Below, piece after piece: positions 1 to 7,754 of a stretch of DNA of 64,000 nucleotides. How positions within the stretch are numbered: the first letter of the stretch is position 1; every line of letters starts with the position of its first letter. This DNA is from VAZQ01 sp035263865 (GTDB lineage Bacteria; Pseudomonadota; Alphaproteobacteria; Rhizobiales; Xanthobacteraceae): positions 1-64,000 of the forward strand of contig DATFQX010000329.1 of NCBI GenBank assembly GCA_035263865.1, read 5' to 3'. The notes below the pieces were generated by a model. That model saw nothing but the letters and a program-made list of their open reading frames with translations, was not told the origin of the DNA and made no database searches. The position numbers were made by a program, and so were the translations under genes.

Positions 1-570
1 CTCGACCACCTTCGCTTCCACCTCGGTGTCACCCTCGAGGCGCTTGGCCGCGACCTCGCGCAGGTTTTCCAACGCCGCCCGCACGAGCGGCGGCAGCCCG
101 CGGCGATCGTCGTCCTCGCCGAAGCGGCGTCGCATGCGCGCCATTCTCTCGCCGACGGCAGCAAGACGCTCGAGCACAGCGTCGACAAAGTCGCGATTTG
201 CATCGAGATGGGCGCGGCCTTCGTCGGTGATGGTGTAGAGCTTCTTGGCGCCCTCGGCGGCCGCCGTGACATAGCCGGCCTCTTCGAGATAGGTCAGCGT
301 CGGATAGACGATGCCGGGACTCGGCGAGTACCAGCCGGCGGTCTTTTCTTCGAGCACCTTGATGATCTCGTAGCCGTGGCGCGGCTGCTCGGCGATCAGC
401 GCGAGCGCGATCAGGCGCAGATCACCCTGGGCCAGCATGCGCCCCGCGCGCATCATGTTGCCGCCCATGCCGTGACGCCCGCCCCAGCGCTCCCCGAAGT
501 GGCCGCGCCAACCGCGCCGAGCGCCCCAACCGCCCGGGGCGCATCCGTAGGAATGTCTCATGCCGAACAT
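1..570 (-). CDS. PadR family transcriptional regulator, YqjI-like (3' end cut by window)
   Basis: 190 residues are visible; the gene runs off the left edge. A Gly/His/Arg-rich N-terminal tail of about 45 residues (MFGMRHSYGC...) precedes a PadR winged helix: GDLRLIALALIAEQ, RHGYEIIKVLEEKTAGWYSPSPG, IVYPTLTYLEEAGYV. The core HGYE..K.LEE..G..Y.PSPG.VYPTL is the PadR signature. E. coli YqjI, an iron/nickel-responsive PadR repressor, has the same layout of His/Gly-rich tail plus PadR domain, so metal responsiveness is a reasonable inference. The tail here holds only one Cys and four His. The start at 570 was chosen because GGGAGA lies just upstream; an ATG at 583 is out of frame. AT-rich palindromes upstream suggest autoregulation. 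Confidence 0.88.
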   Translation of the reverse strand, partial: MFGMRHSYGCAPGGWGARRGWRGHFGERWGGRHGMGGNMMRAGRMLAQGDLRLIALALIAEQPRHGYEIIKVLEEKTAGWYSPSPGIVYPTLTYLEEAGYVTAAAEGAKKLYTITDEGRAHLDANRDFVDAVLERLAAVGERMARMRRRFGEDDDRRGLPPLVRAALENLREVAAKRLEGDTEVEAKVVE

Positions 571-591
571 GTCGGTCTCCCATTTTTATCT

Positions 592-640
592 CGATGCATC
601 GTTAGATATATCGAAAATAGATGTAGCGCAAGATATATCT
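592..640. promoter_or_regulatory. Palindromic operator candidates upstream of the padR-like gene
   Basis: Three perfect palindromes lie 22-70 bp upstream of the regulator start: CGATGCATCG at 592-601, GATATATC at 605-612 and AGATATATCT at 631-640. The two GATATATC cores start 27 bp apart. This is the most AT-rich spot in the neighbourhood. PadR-type repressors usually bind such dyads and repress themselves, so this is the likely operator. That role is inferred. The rest of 641-789 shows nothing recognisable. Confidence 0.5.
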
Positions 641-789
641 TTTTCATGGAAATATTCGTGATTCCAATTAGATATGGTCACCGCCTCGTACGACCGGTCG
701 AAAAGAAGCCGGAAGCGAAGCGATGGCGTGCCCATTCAAGCAACGGGGACCCAGTGCAACAATTTGGGATCAAACAAACTGCAGGCCGC

Positions 790-1830
790 TTATGGCTGCG
801 CCGGCACTTTCCCGACAAAAGCGTTGGTGTAGGTCGCCGAAATGTCGATCTTCGCGCTGCCGACATCGGGGTCGAAGGCCTTGAGCACGCCATAAGCGGT
901 CTCCGCGGCATCGTTGGCAAATCGTCCGTCACGGGAGTACATCGGCAGGCTCTTTTCGATCGACTGCGCGTAGAGCGCCTTGTCGCCGAGCGCGTAGTCG
1001 GACGGCATCACTGCTGCGACCTCGGCCGCCGGTCGGCTGGCGATCCATTTGAGCCCGCGCACCAAGGCATTCACTAGCGCTTGCGTGGTGCGCGGTTTCT
1101 CCTCGATGAAGGCGCGCTGCGCGTAGAGCACAGCGGCGGGATAGGTGCCGCCGAAGACTTCGCGGGTTCCGGCGAGCGTGCGCGTGTCTGCCACCACTTT
1201 GATGAGCCCTTGGCTCTCGAGGATACCGATCACCGGATCGACGTTGACGATGGCGTCGATCTCGCCGCGCTGCACCGCGGCGACCGCGCTGGCACTCGCG
1301 CCGATGCCGACGAAGGAGGCGTCGTCGCGCTTGAGCCCATGCGTCACCATCAGATGCTGCACCATGAAATGCGTGCTCGAGCCTGGCGCAGTCACGCCGA
1401 TCTTCATGCCCTTGAGGTCTGCCGGCGAGCGGTAGGCTTGCGCTTTGCCCGTCAACACACCGAGCACGTAGCCGGGGAATTGACCGAGCTGTACGACGGC
1501 GACGATCGGCTGATTCTTCGCCTGCATCTGGATGGTGTGATCGAAGGCGCCGGTGACGACGTCGGCGCTGCCGCCGATCAACGCCTGCAGCGCCCGCGCG
1601 CCACCGGGAAAATCGGAAATCTCCAGATCGAGCCCTGCGTCGCGGAAGTAGCCGAGCCGCTCAGTGACGGTCAGCGGCAGATAGAACAGCGCCGGCTTGC
1701 CGCCGACGGCGAGCCGCACGCGGGACAATTCCGGCCTCCCGTCCTGCGCGCTGGCGACTACGACTGCCGTGATGAGCAAAAGCGACGCCGCGGCGGCGGC
1801 TGAAAGTCTTTTCACCACCTTCCTCACCAT
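790..1830 (-). CDS. ABC transporter substrate-binding protein, NMT1/SsuA/TauA-like
   Basis: 346-residue periplasmic binding protein. A cleavable signal peptide (MVRKVVKRLSAAAAASLLLITAVVVASAQ) is followed by the NMT1/THI5-like fold used for nitrate, taurine, alkanesulfonate and thiamine precursors: VRLAVGGKPALFYLPLTVTERLGYFRDAGLD, then DFPGGARALQALIGGSADVVTGAF. The length is normal. No ATPase or permease of this class lies in the window, so it is an orphan or works with a remote transporter. Its start overlaps the end of the upstream lyase gene by 7 bp (1824-1830), which indicates translational coupling. The ligand cannot be deduced; the partner lyase suggests an organic acid or phosphonate-like compound. 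Confidence 0.85.
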   Translation of the reverse strand: MVRKVVKRLSAAAAASLLLITAVVVASAQDGRPELSRVRLAVGGKPALFYLPLTVTERLGYFRDAGLDLEISDFPGGARALQALIGGSADVVTGAFDHTIQMQAKNQPIVAVVQLGQFPGYVLGVLTGKAQAYRSPADLKGMKIGVTAPGSSTHFMVQHLMVTHGLKRDDASFVGIGASASAVAAVQRGEIDAIVNVDPVIGILESQGLIKVVADTRTLAGTREVFGGTYPAAVLYAQRAFIEEKPRTTQALVNALVRGLKWIASRPAAEVAAVMPSDYALGDKALYAQSIEKSLPMYSRDGRFANDAAETAYGVLKAFDPDVGSAKIDISATYTNAFVGKVPAQP

Positions 1831-2699
1831 GATTTTCGCGCAACGGTGCTTCGTTGCTCGACATCAGCCCAACGCGCCAGCGAGACGATGTCCTTGAACG
1901 TCTCGAAATCGACGCCGGTACCGTTGCCGGCGGCGCGGCCGGCCTTGAGATCGGCGAGCGCGGTCTCGATCGCGCGGGCGACGCGGAAGATCACCGAAGT
2001 TGGATAGGCAACCATGGCAAAGCCAAGACGGTAGAGCTCGGTAGGCGGCAGCACCGGCGTTCGCCCGCCACCTTCCAGCATATTGGCGAGCTGCGGCACA
2101 CCTTGAAAGGCGCGCCCGATCTGCGCCAGTTCGTCGACCGACTGGGGCGCCTCGATGAACAGCCCGTCGGCGCCGGCTTTGAGATAAATTTCGGCTCGCC
2201 GCAACGCATGGTCGAGCCCATGCACCGCGCGCGCGTCGGTGCGGGCGAGAATGAACAACTCCGGGCTGCGGCGCGCCTGGGCCGCCGCGCGCAACTTCAT
2301 CGCCATTGCCTCGGCGTCGATCACGTCCTTGCCCGCCATGTGGCCGCAGCGTTTCGGCGCCCGCTGGTCCTCAATGAAAATCGCCGACACGCCCATCGCC
2401 TCGTAACCAGCCACCGTGCGCGCGACGTTCTTGGCGTCGCCGTAGCCGTCGTCGCAGTCGACCAGCACCGGCAGACTAGTGGCGGCCATGATGTCGCGGA
2501 TGCCAGCGCTCATTTCGCCGAAGCCCACGAGCCCGATGTCGGGCAGCGCGTGACGCGCGCCGACGAGCGCGTAGCCGCCGACCGAATACGCGGCAAAGCC
2601 CGCGCGCTCGATGAGACGCGCCGAGAGCGCGTCATGGGCACAAGGGAGCAGCAGCGGCTTCTCCCGCGCGAGCAACTCTTTCCAAGTAGGCTTCTGCAT
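1824..2699 (-). CDS. Isocitrate lyase / PEP mutase family lyase
   Basis: 291 residues from the ATG at 2699 (MQKPTWKELLAREKPLLLPCAHD). A longer frame opens at 2801 but would overlap the divergent molybdoenzyme gene and has no family similarity. The TIM-barrel superfamily signature KRCGH lies in EDQRAPKRCGHMAGKDVI, and DCDDGYGDAKNVARTV supplies the Mg-binding acidic loop. Members cleave C-C or rearrange P-C bonds of 2- and 3-carbon acids (2-methylisocitrate lyase, oxaloacetate hydrolase, PEP mutase, carboxyvinyl-carboxyphosphonate mutase). The substrate is not determined here. It is the first gene of a minus-strand pair, coupled to the binding-protein gene downstream. A paralogue lies at 53799-54677. 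Confidence 0.85.
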   Translation of the reverse strand: MQKPTWKELLAREKPLLLPCAHDALSARLIERAGFAAYSVGGYALVGARHALPDIGLVGFGEMSAGIRDIMAATSLPVLVDCDDGYGDAKNVARTVAGYEAMGVSAIFIEDQRAPKRCGHMAGKDVIDAEAMAMKLRAAAQARRSPELFILARTDARAVHGLDHALRRAEIYLKAGADGLFIEAPQSVDELAQIGRAFQGVPQLANMLEGGGRTPVLPPTELYRLGFAMVAYPTSVIFRVARAIETALADLKAGRAAGNGTGVDFETFKDIVSLARWADVEQRSTVARKSW

Positions 2700-2803
2700 G
2701 CCTAGACACATAGCATAACCGGGGACGCACGCCTCCCTTGCGCTCATCCACATCGCATCCGATTTGAAGGCTGTGCCGAATGTTGATATTGGAAACGGCA
2801 CGC

Positions 2804-3286
2804 ATGGCCCGCATTCTCGAGCTTGTTCTCAACGGCCGCCGCCGCGTCGATGCGGTGCCGGATAACTTGTTGCTGCTGGATTATTTGCGGGAAGTCGTCG
2901 GACTCACTGGAACAAAAACCGGGTGCGACGGCGGCGAGTGCGGGGCCTGCACCGTTCTCGTCGACGACCGGCCACGATTGTCCTGCCTCACGCTGGCTGC
3001 TGGTGTGAATGGGCAGCACGTCGACACGATCGAATCCCTCGGCCAAGACGGACGGCTTTCGGCAGTGCAGCGCGGCTTCCACGAGAAGCTCGGCTCACAG
3101 TGCGGCTACTGCACGCCCGGATTCATCATGGCCTCGGCGGGTTTGTTGCGGCGCAATCCTCGTCCGAGCGAGGACGACATTCGCGCCGCCCTCGGCAGCA
3201 ACATCTGCCGCTGCACCGGCTACGTCAAAATCATCGAGGCGGTGAAATACGCGGCCAAGCTTCACGCCGGTGGACTCGCGCCGTGA
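2804..3286 (+). CDS. Molybdenum hydroxylase 2Fe-2S subunit (4-hydroxybenzoyl-CoA reductase gamma-like)
   Basis: 160-residue iron-sulfur subunit of a xanthine-oxidase-family enzyme. The plant-type 2Fe-2S site is TGCDGGECGACTV with a fourth Cys in LSCLTL. The second 2Fe-2S site is QCGYCTPG plus NICRCTGY. The start at 2804 (MARILELVLNG) matches the family N-terminus; an in-frame ATG at 2780 only adds MLILETAR. It passes electrons between the Mo cofactor and the FAD subunit. It is the first gene of a gamma-alpha-beta operon, the order used for 4-hydroxybenzoyl-CoA reductases. Its stop overlaps the next start (GTGA). Confidence 0.9.
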   Translation: MARILELVLNGRRRVDAVPDNLLLLDYLREVVGLTGTKTGCDGGECGACTVLVDDRPRLSCLTLAAGVNGQHVDTIESLGQDGRLSAVQRGFHEKLGSQCGYCTPGFIMASAGLLRRNPRPSEDDIRAALGSNICRCTGYVKIIEAVKYAAKLHAGGLAP

Positions 3287-5631
3287 ACGAGGTCGTTACA
3301 GCGCACACCATCGGCGCCTATGTGCCAATGGTCGACGGGCCCGACAAGGTTTCTGGGCGGGCGAGATATACCGCCGACTTGATCGGCCCGGGCCTCTTGG
3401 CCGGCCGCATCTTGCGCAGCCCCGCCTCCCACGCCGAGATCATCGACGTCGATGTGTCAGCCGCGTTGCGGCTGCCCGGTGTGAAGGCGATCGTCACCGG
3501 CGCCGACTGCGACAAAACCTTCGGCGTGCTGCCGATCGCGCGCAGCGAACACCCGCTGGCGCGCGACAAGGTGCGCTACCGCGGCGAGCCGGTCGCCGCC
3601 GTCGCGGCGATCGACGACGCCACCGCCAAGCGTGCGCTCGGCCTCATCAAGCTCAAAGTCAAGGAATTGCCCGCCCACTACACGTCCCAGCAGGCGCTGG
3701 CGCCCGGCGCGAGCATCATCCACGCGCATCGGCCCAACAACATCGAGCGCGACGTGCTGTTCGAGCTCGGCAGTGTGGAGCAGGGATTTCGCGAGGCGGA
3801 TCTCGTGCGCGAGGCCAATTACGACTGCGCCGAGGTGTGCCAGAACCAGATGGAGATGCATGCGTCGGTCGCCGAGTACGACGCCGAGCGCGAACGCATG
3901 ACCGTCCACGCCAGCACTCAGGTCCCCTATTACGTCCATCTGATGCTGGCGCAGATCCTCGACATGGACATGTCGCGCATTCGCGTGATCAAACCGCATG
4001 TCGGCGGCGGCTTCGGCTGCCGAACAGAAGCGCTCAACGTCGAGTTGATTGCCGCATTGCTCGCACGCAAAGCCGGCGGCAGCGTGCGCCTGGTAACCAC
4101 GCGGGAGGAAACTTTCATCACCCATCGGGGGCGGCCGCAAACCGACATCCGCCTCAAACTAGGCATGCGAAAAGACGGCAAGATCACCGCCGTCGAATGC
4201 GAGTGCTACCAGCGCGGCGGGGCGCATTCCGGTTACGGCATCGTGACGATCCTCTACTCCGGCTCGATGCTCTACGCCATCTACGACCTGCACAATGTCA
4301 AATATATCGGGAAGCGCGTGCTCACCAACACACCGCCGTGCGGCGCCTTTCGCGGGCACGGTACGGTCGACATTCGCTTCGCTTTCGAGAGCCTGCTCGA
4401 CGAGATGGCAAGTGAGCTCAAGCTCGATCCGCTAGCGGTGCGGCGCGCCAACTATCTCACCGCGCCGACATTTACCGACAACGATCTGATGGTGAACAGC
4501 TACGGCCTGCCACAGTGCATCGACTGGGTCGAGCAAGCGAGCGGCTGGAGCGAGCGCAAGGGCAAACTGTCCCAGGGTAAGGACAGCCTCCGCAAAGGCC
4601 TGGGCTTTGCCTGCTCGCACTACATCAGCGGTGCCTCGAAGCCTGTGAACTGGACTGGCGAGCCGCACGCGACGGTGAAGATCAAGCTCGATTTCGACGG
4701 CTCGATCGTCGTGCTGTCGGGCGCCGCGGACATCGGGCAAGGGTCTTCCACCATCCTTGTGCAGACCGTCGGTGAGGTGCTCGGGCTTGCTCTCTCGCGC
4801 ATTCGCATCGTCACCGGCGATAGCGATATCGTGCCGAAGGACAATGGATCGTATTCCTCGCGCGTCACCTTTATGGTCGGCAATGCCGCCATTGACGCGG
4901 CGCAAAATCTCAAGCGCGTGCTGGTGGAGGCAGCCGCGCGCAAGCTCGAGGCTAGGCCCGATGAGATCGAATGCCTGGGCGAACTTTACCGGGCCGGTGC
5001 GCAGGACAAGGGGCTCACCTTCGATGAGGTCGTCGCCGAGGCGCTCAAGGACAGCGGCACGATTACCGTGACCGGCAACTATTCGACCATCCCAGAATCG
5101 CACGGCGGCAAGAAATATCGCGGCGCCGCGATCGGCGGCACCATGGGCTACAGCTATTCCGCTCAGGTGGTCGAAGTCAGCGTGGACGAGGAAACCGGCG
5201 TGGTCAACGTCGATAAGGTGTGGGTCGCGCACGACTGTGGCAAGGCGATCAATCGGCTCACGGTCGAGGGCCAAGTGCAGGGCTCGGTATGGATGGGTAT
5301 GGGCCAGGCAATGAGCGAGGAAACCGGCTATCACGAGGGCTTGCTCGTGACCGGCAATATGCTGGATTACCGCGTACCCACCATCCAGGATTCCCCGCCG
5401 ATCGAGGTCGGTATCATCGAGAGCAACGATCCGCACGGCCCGTTTGGCGCCAAGGAGGCGGGCGAAGGCTCGCTTGCGGCCTTCCTGCCCGCGCTGACCA
5501 ATGCCATTGCCGATGCCATCGGGATGCGCTTCAACACGCTGCCGGTGACGCCTGACCGCGTATTCGCCGCGCTCGAGAAGCGGCGCCGCGCAGGCAATGC
5601 AGACGCGGCAAAAGCGAATAACGAAGCCTGA
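3283..5631 (+). CDS. Molybdopterin-binding catalytic subunit (4-hydroxybenzoyl-CoA reductase alpha-like)
   Basis: 782 residues from a GTG start that overlaps the previous stop by 4 bp. The upstream extension of the open frame is a shadow of the small-subunit gene. Xanthine-dehydrogenase-family landmarks run in order: DKVSGRARYTADL near the N-terminus, KPHVGGGFGCR, PPCGAFRGHGT, GAADIGQGSST (molybdopterin-cytosine-dinucleotide contact) and FGAKEAGEGS, whose Glu (about residue 725) is the expected catalytic Glu. The length fits HCR/CO-dehydrogenase-type large subunits. Together with the Fe-S insertion in the beta subunit, the best family call is 4-hydroxybenzoyl-CoA reductase-like. An aerobic hydroxylase on another aromatic or heterocyclic substrate remains possible. 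Confidence 0.88.
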   Translation: MNEVVTAHTIGAYVPMVDGPDKVSGRARYTADLIGPGLLAGRILRSPASHAEIIDVDVSAALRLPGVKAIVTGADCDKTFGVLPIARSEHPLARDKVRYRGEPVAAVAAIDDATAKRALGLIKLKVKELPAHYTSQQALAPGASIIHAHRPNNIERDVLFELGSVEQGFREADLVREANYDCAEVCQNQMEMHASVAEYDAERERMTVHASTQVPYYVHLMLAQILDMDMSRIRVIKPHVGGGFGCRTEALNVELIAALLARKAGGSVRLVTTREETFITHRGRPQTDIRLKLGMRKDGKITAVECECYQRGGAHSGYGIVTILYSGSMLYAIYDLHNVKYIGKRVLTNTPPCGAFRGHGTVDIRFAFESLLDEMASELKLDPLAVRRANYLTAPTFTDNDLMVNSYGLPQCIDWVEQASGWSERKGKLSQGKDSLRKGLGFACSHYISGASKPVNWTGEPHATVKIKLDFDGSIVVLSGAADIGQGSSTILVQTVGEVLGLALSRIRIVTGDSDIVPKDNGSYSSRVTFMVGNAAIDAAQNLKRVLVEAAARKLEARPDEIECLGELYRAGAQDKGLTFDEVVAEALKDSGTITVTGNYSTIPESHGGKKYRGAAIGGTMGYSYSAQVVEVSVDEETGVVNVDKVWVAHDCGKAINRLTVEGQVQGSVWMGMGQAMSEETGYHEGLLVTGNMLDYRVPTIQDSPPIEVGIIESNDPHGPFGAKEAGEGSLAAFLPALTNAIADAIGMRFNTLPVTPDRVFAALEKRRRAGNADAAKANNEA

Positions 5632-6647
5632 TGGACGCGTTACCGGAGTTTGCGCTTCTACGAGCAATGATGCTCGAGGATGTGGTCAACGCGCGCGCGA
5701 GCCATCCCGATAGCCGGCTCCTCGGCGGTGGCACCGACCTAATTGTCAATATCCGGCGCGGCATCGTCGCGCCACCGATGCTCATCGACGTCAACCAAGT
5801 CGAGGTGCTGCGCGCGATCAGGGCCGACGCGCGGTCGCTCGAGATCGGTGCCGCGGTCAAGCTCGCCGAGCTCGCCGCGCACGAAGACGTCCTGCGGCAC
5901 TACCCGGTCGTAGCGCAGGCCGCCAGCTGCATCGCCGGGCCAACCCATCGCAACATGGGGACCGTCGGCGGCAATATCTGTCTCGACACGCGCTGCCTCT
6001 ACTATAACCAGAGCGAGTGGTGGCGCGCCGCCAACAATCATTGCCTCAAGACGACCGGCGACATCTGCCACGTAGCACCGAAAAGCCGGGGCGTCTGCTT
6101 TGCGACCTTCAGCGGCGATCTCGCGCCGGCTTTGCTGACGCTCAACGCCGAGGTCGATCTCGCGGGGCCCGGCGGAGCGCGCACCATTGCGCTCGAGGAC
6201 CTCTATATCGGTTACGCGCGACAGGATCGGCCAATCACCGAGAGCGAGGGCGACGGCAAGCACTACCTGTCGCTGCGGGAGGGCGAGTTCGTCACGGCGG
6301 TGCGCGCGAGCAATACGGCCGGCCTGCGCTCGGCCTACGATAAGATCCGCATCCGCCGCTCGATCGAATATCCGGTAACGGGGGTGGCGGTGGCGCTGCG
6401 CCGCGAGGGCGACGTGCTCGCCGATCTGCGCGTCGCGTTCACCGCGACCAATCCGCGCCCGGTCCTGCTCAACGGGACAGCGGAATTATGCGGCGAACCG
6501 CTGAATGCGCGCGTATTCAATGGGCTCGACGCGCTTGTGCGCGACCAGATCATGTCGATGAAGACGACGTTCACCCCCGGGCACTATCGCCGCCGCGTCG
6601 CCGCCGTGCTTGCGCGTCGGCTGGTGGCGCGGCTCTATGCGCAGTGA
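5631..6647 (+). CDS. FAD-binding subunit with 4Fe-4S insertion (4-hydroxybenzoyl-CoA reductase beta-like)
   Basis: 338 residues; its ATG overlaps the stop of the alpha gene by one base (TGATG). FAD-binding landmarks are LLGGGTDLIVNIRRG and TVGGNICLDTRC. A loop then inserts four cysteines at residues 122, 138, 146 and 156 (RCLYYNQ, NNHCLK, GDICHV, GVCFA). In Thauera HcrB the extra 4Fe-4S cluster is ligated by Cys122, 138, 146 and 155, a near-exact match from memory. Ordinary CoxM/XdhB subunits lack this loop. The cluster is thought to drive low-potential electrons toward the Mo site for reductive dehydroxylation. It is the last gene of the three-gene operon. Confidence 0.88.
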   Translation: MDALPEFALLRAMMLEDVVNARASHPDSRLLGGGTDLIVNIRRGIVAPPMLIDVNQVEVLRAIRADARSLEIGAAVKLAELAAHEDVLRHYPVVAQAASCIAGPTHRNMGTVGGNICLDTRCLYYNQSEWWRAANNHCLKTTGDICHVAPKSRGVCFATFSGDLAPALLTLNAEVDLAGPGGARTIALEDLYIGYARQDRPITESEGDGKHYLSLREGEFVTAVRASNTAGLRSAYDKIRIRRSIEYPVTGVAVALRREGDVLADLRVAFTATNPRPVLLNGTAELCGEPLNARVFNGLDALVRDQIMSMKTTFTPGHYRRRVAAVLARRLVARLYAQ

Positions 6648-6813
6648 GCGCAACTGCCGGTACGGCGCTACCTGGAACCGACGCGCTCGGCAGCTGCGAT
6701 CTGCCCCCGAGAGCTAGCCTGTGCGGTGCAATAATGCCCCATTGAACCAAACGGCCTGCACCGGCGACTAAGGAATTGCAGGCCCATGGGCGGCGCACGT
6801 TGGGGGATGCAAG

Positions 6814-7476
6814 TTGCGTTTGCACAGTTCACGGTCTCGGGCAAAATCCGCCTTGGCAGTTATTGGAAGCTGCCTGGCGGTTTATGCCGTCTTTGCCTTC
6901 GTTTTCCACTCGTTCATCGAGCCCTCGGTCAAAACCCAGGCCGCGGCCCCCTATGAGCCCGCGGCGAGGAGTGCCCAGCCGTCGGCCACAGCGTTTGCCG
7001 TTCGCTCGGAGCCGGCTCCGCGTGTGACCACAAAACAACGCACGTCACCTATGATTACGACGACGCCAGGGGCACCGGAGACGACGGCGAGCGTTCGCTC
7101 GCAAGCGTCGCGGGCGAACCCCTCCCTGTCGACGCCATCGCGTATCGCACCACCGATGATGGTCACCGCTGCGCCTCCGCAGCCTGCGGCCGCCCGCGCC
7201 GAGGCGCCGTCGCGCGTCGCACCACCGATGATGGCCGTGGGAGCGGTCCCGCCGTCCGCGCAGACCGCCGGCTCAGGCCAGTCATCGCTGGGTGCATCGG
7301 AAGGCTCGACCTCCGCGGCGGTAGCAGCGCCGGAGTCGACCGCCACCGCGCCGAAAAAACCAGTGAAGAAGGTGGCGCGGAAGACCCCTCGATATGAGCA
7401 ACCGAGGAGGGACTTCTGGAGCCCGCAGAACTTCTTCGCCTGGGGTTCCGGGAACGGCGTCCGCCAGTCGTACTAA
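6814..7476 (+). CDS. Proline/alanine-rich single-pass membrane protein, function unknown
   Basis: 220 residues from a TTG start preceded by GGGGGA at a good distance. There is one hydrophobic segment at about residues 12-33 (SALAVIGSCLAVYAVFAFVF) after a basic N-terminus. A low-complexity Pro/Ala/Ser/Thr stretch follows, with a near repeat (SRIAPPMMVTAAPP and SRVAPPMMAVGAVPP). It then has a Lys-rich patch (KKPVKKVARK) and an aromatic tail (RRDFWSPQNFFAWGSGNG). The layout suggests an inner-membrane anchor with an extended periplasmic region. No catalytic motif is visible. The 166 bp between this gene and the molybdoenzyme operon hold no recognisable feature. Confidence 0.6.
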   Translation: MRLHSSRSRAKSALAVIGSCLAVYAVFAFVFHSFIEPSVKTQAAAPYEPAARSAQPSATAFAVRSEPAPRVTTKQRTSPMITTTPGAPETTASVRSQASRANPSLSTPSRIAPPMMVTAAPPQPAAARAEAPSRVAPPMMAVGAVPPSAQTAGSGQSSLGASEGSTSAAVAAPESTATAPKKPVKKVARKTPRYEQPRRDFWSPQNFFAWGSGNGVRQSY

Positions 7477-7607
7477 CCTTCAGACAATCGCGTCAGCCGC
7501 TGGACTGTCAGCGAAAGTCGCGACGTTCAACCGTTCACTCGGGCGTGGTTGTTACTTGCCGCACTCCTCATGAGCCAGTGAACGCCGCATCAGCCAAATC
7601 GCCATAG

Positions 7608-7642
7608 GCCGCTCGACGCCACGCTGTCGTGGAAGGCGCTGC
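7608..7642. repeat. 35-bp perfect copy of an internal segment of the neighbouring gene (inverted)
   Basis: Bases 7608-7642, in the 278-bp gap before the 7755-9764 gene, are identical over 35 bp to the reverse complement of 9182-9216. That segment encodes PLDATLSWKAL inside the gene. Outside these 35 bp the match stops abruptly on both sides. The rest of 7477-7754 shows no gene or motif. Confidence 0.85.
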
Positions 7643-7754
7643 CGCCGTGCGATGCCCGCATGGCGCGGATCCGCGTCGCGATTGGGTCACATGGGAAGTG
7701 TCCCAGCGTCCCCGCGCCGAATTATCAACAAAGACTCTGGATGGGCACTGAGCG

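Noticed and set aside
208..1077. Plus-strand frame of 289 codons
   Set aside because: It lies across the PadR-like gene, its leader and the binding-protein gene on the minus strand and shows no domain.
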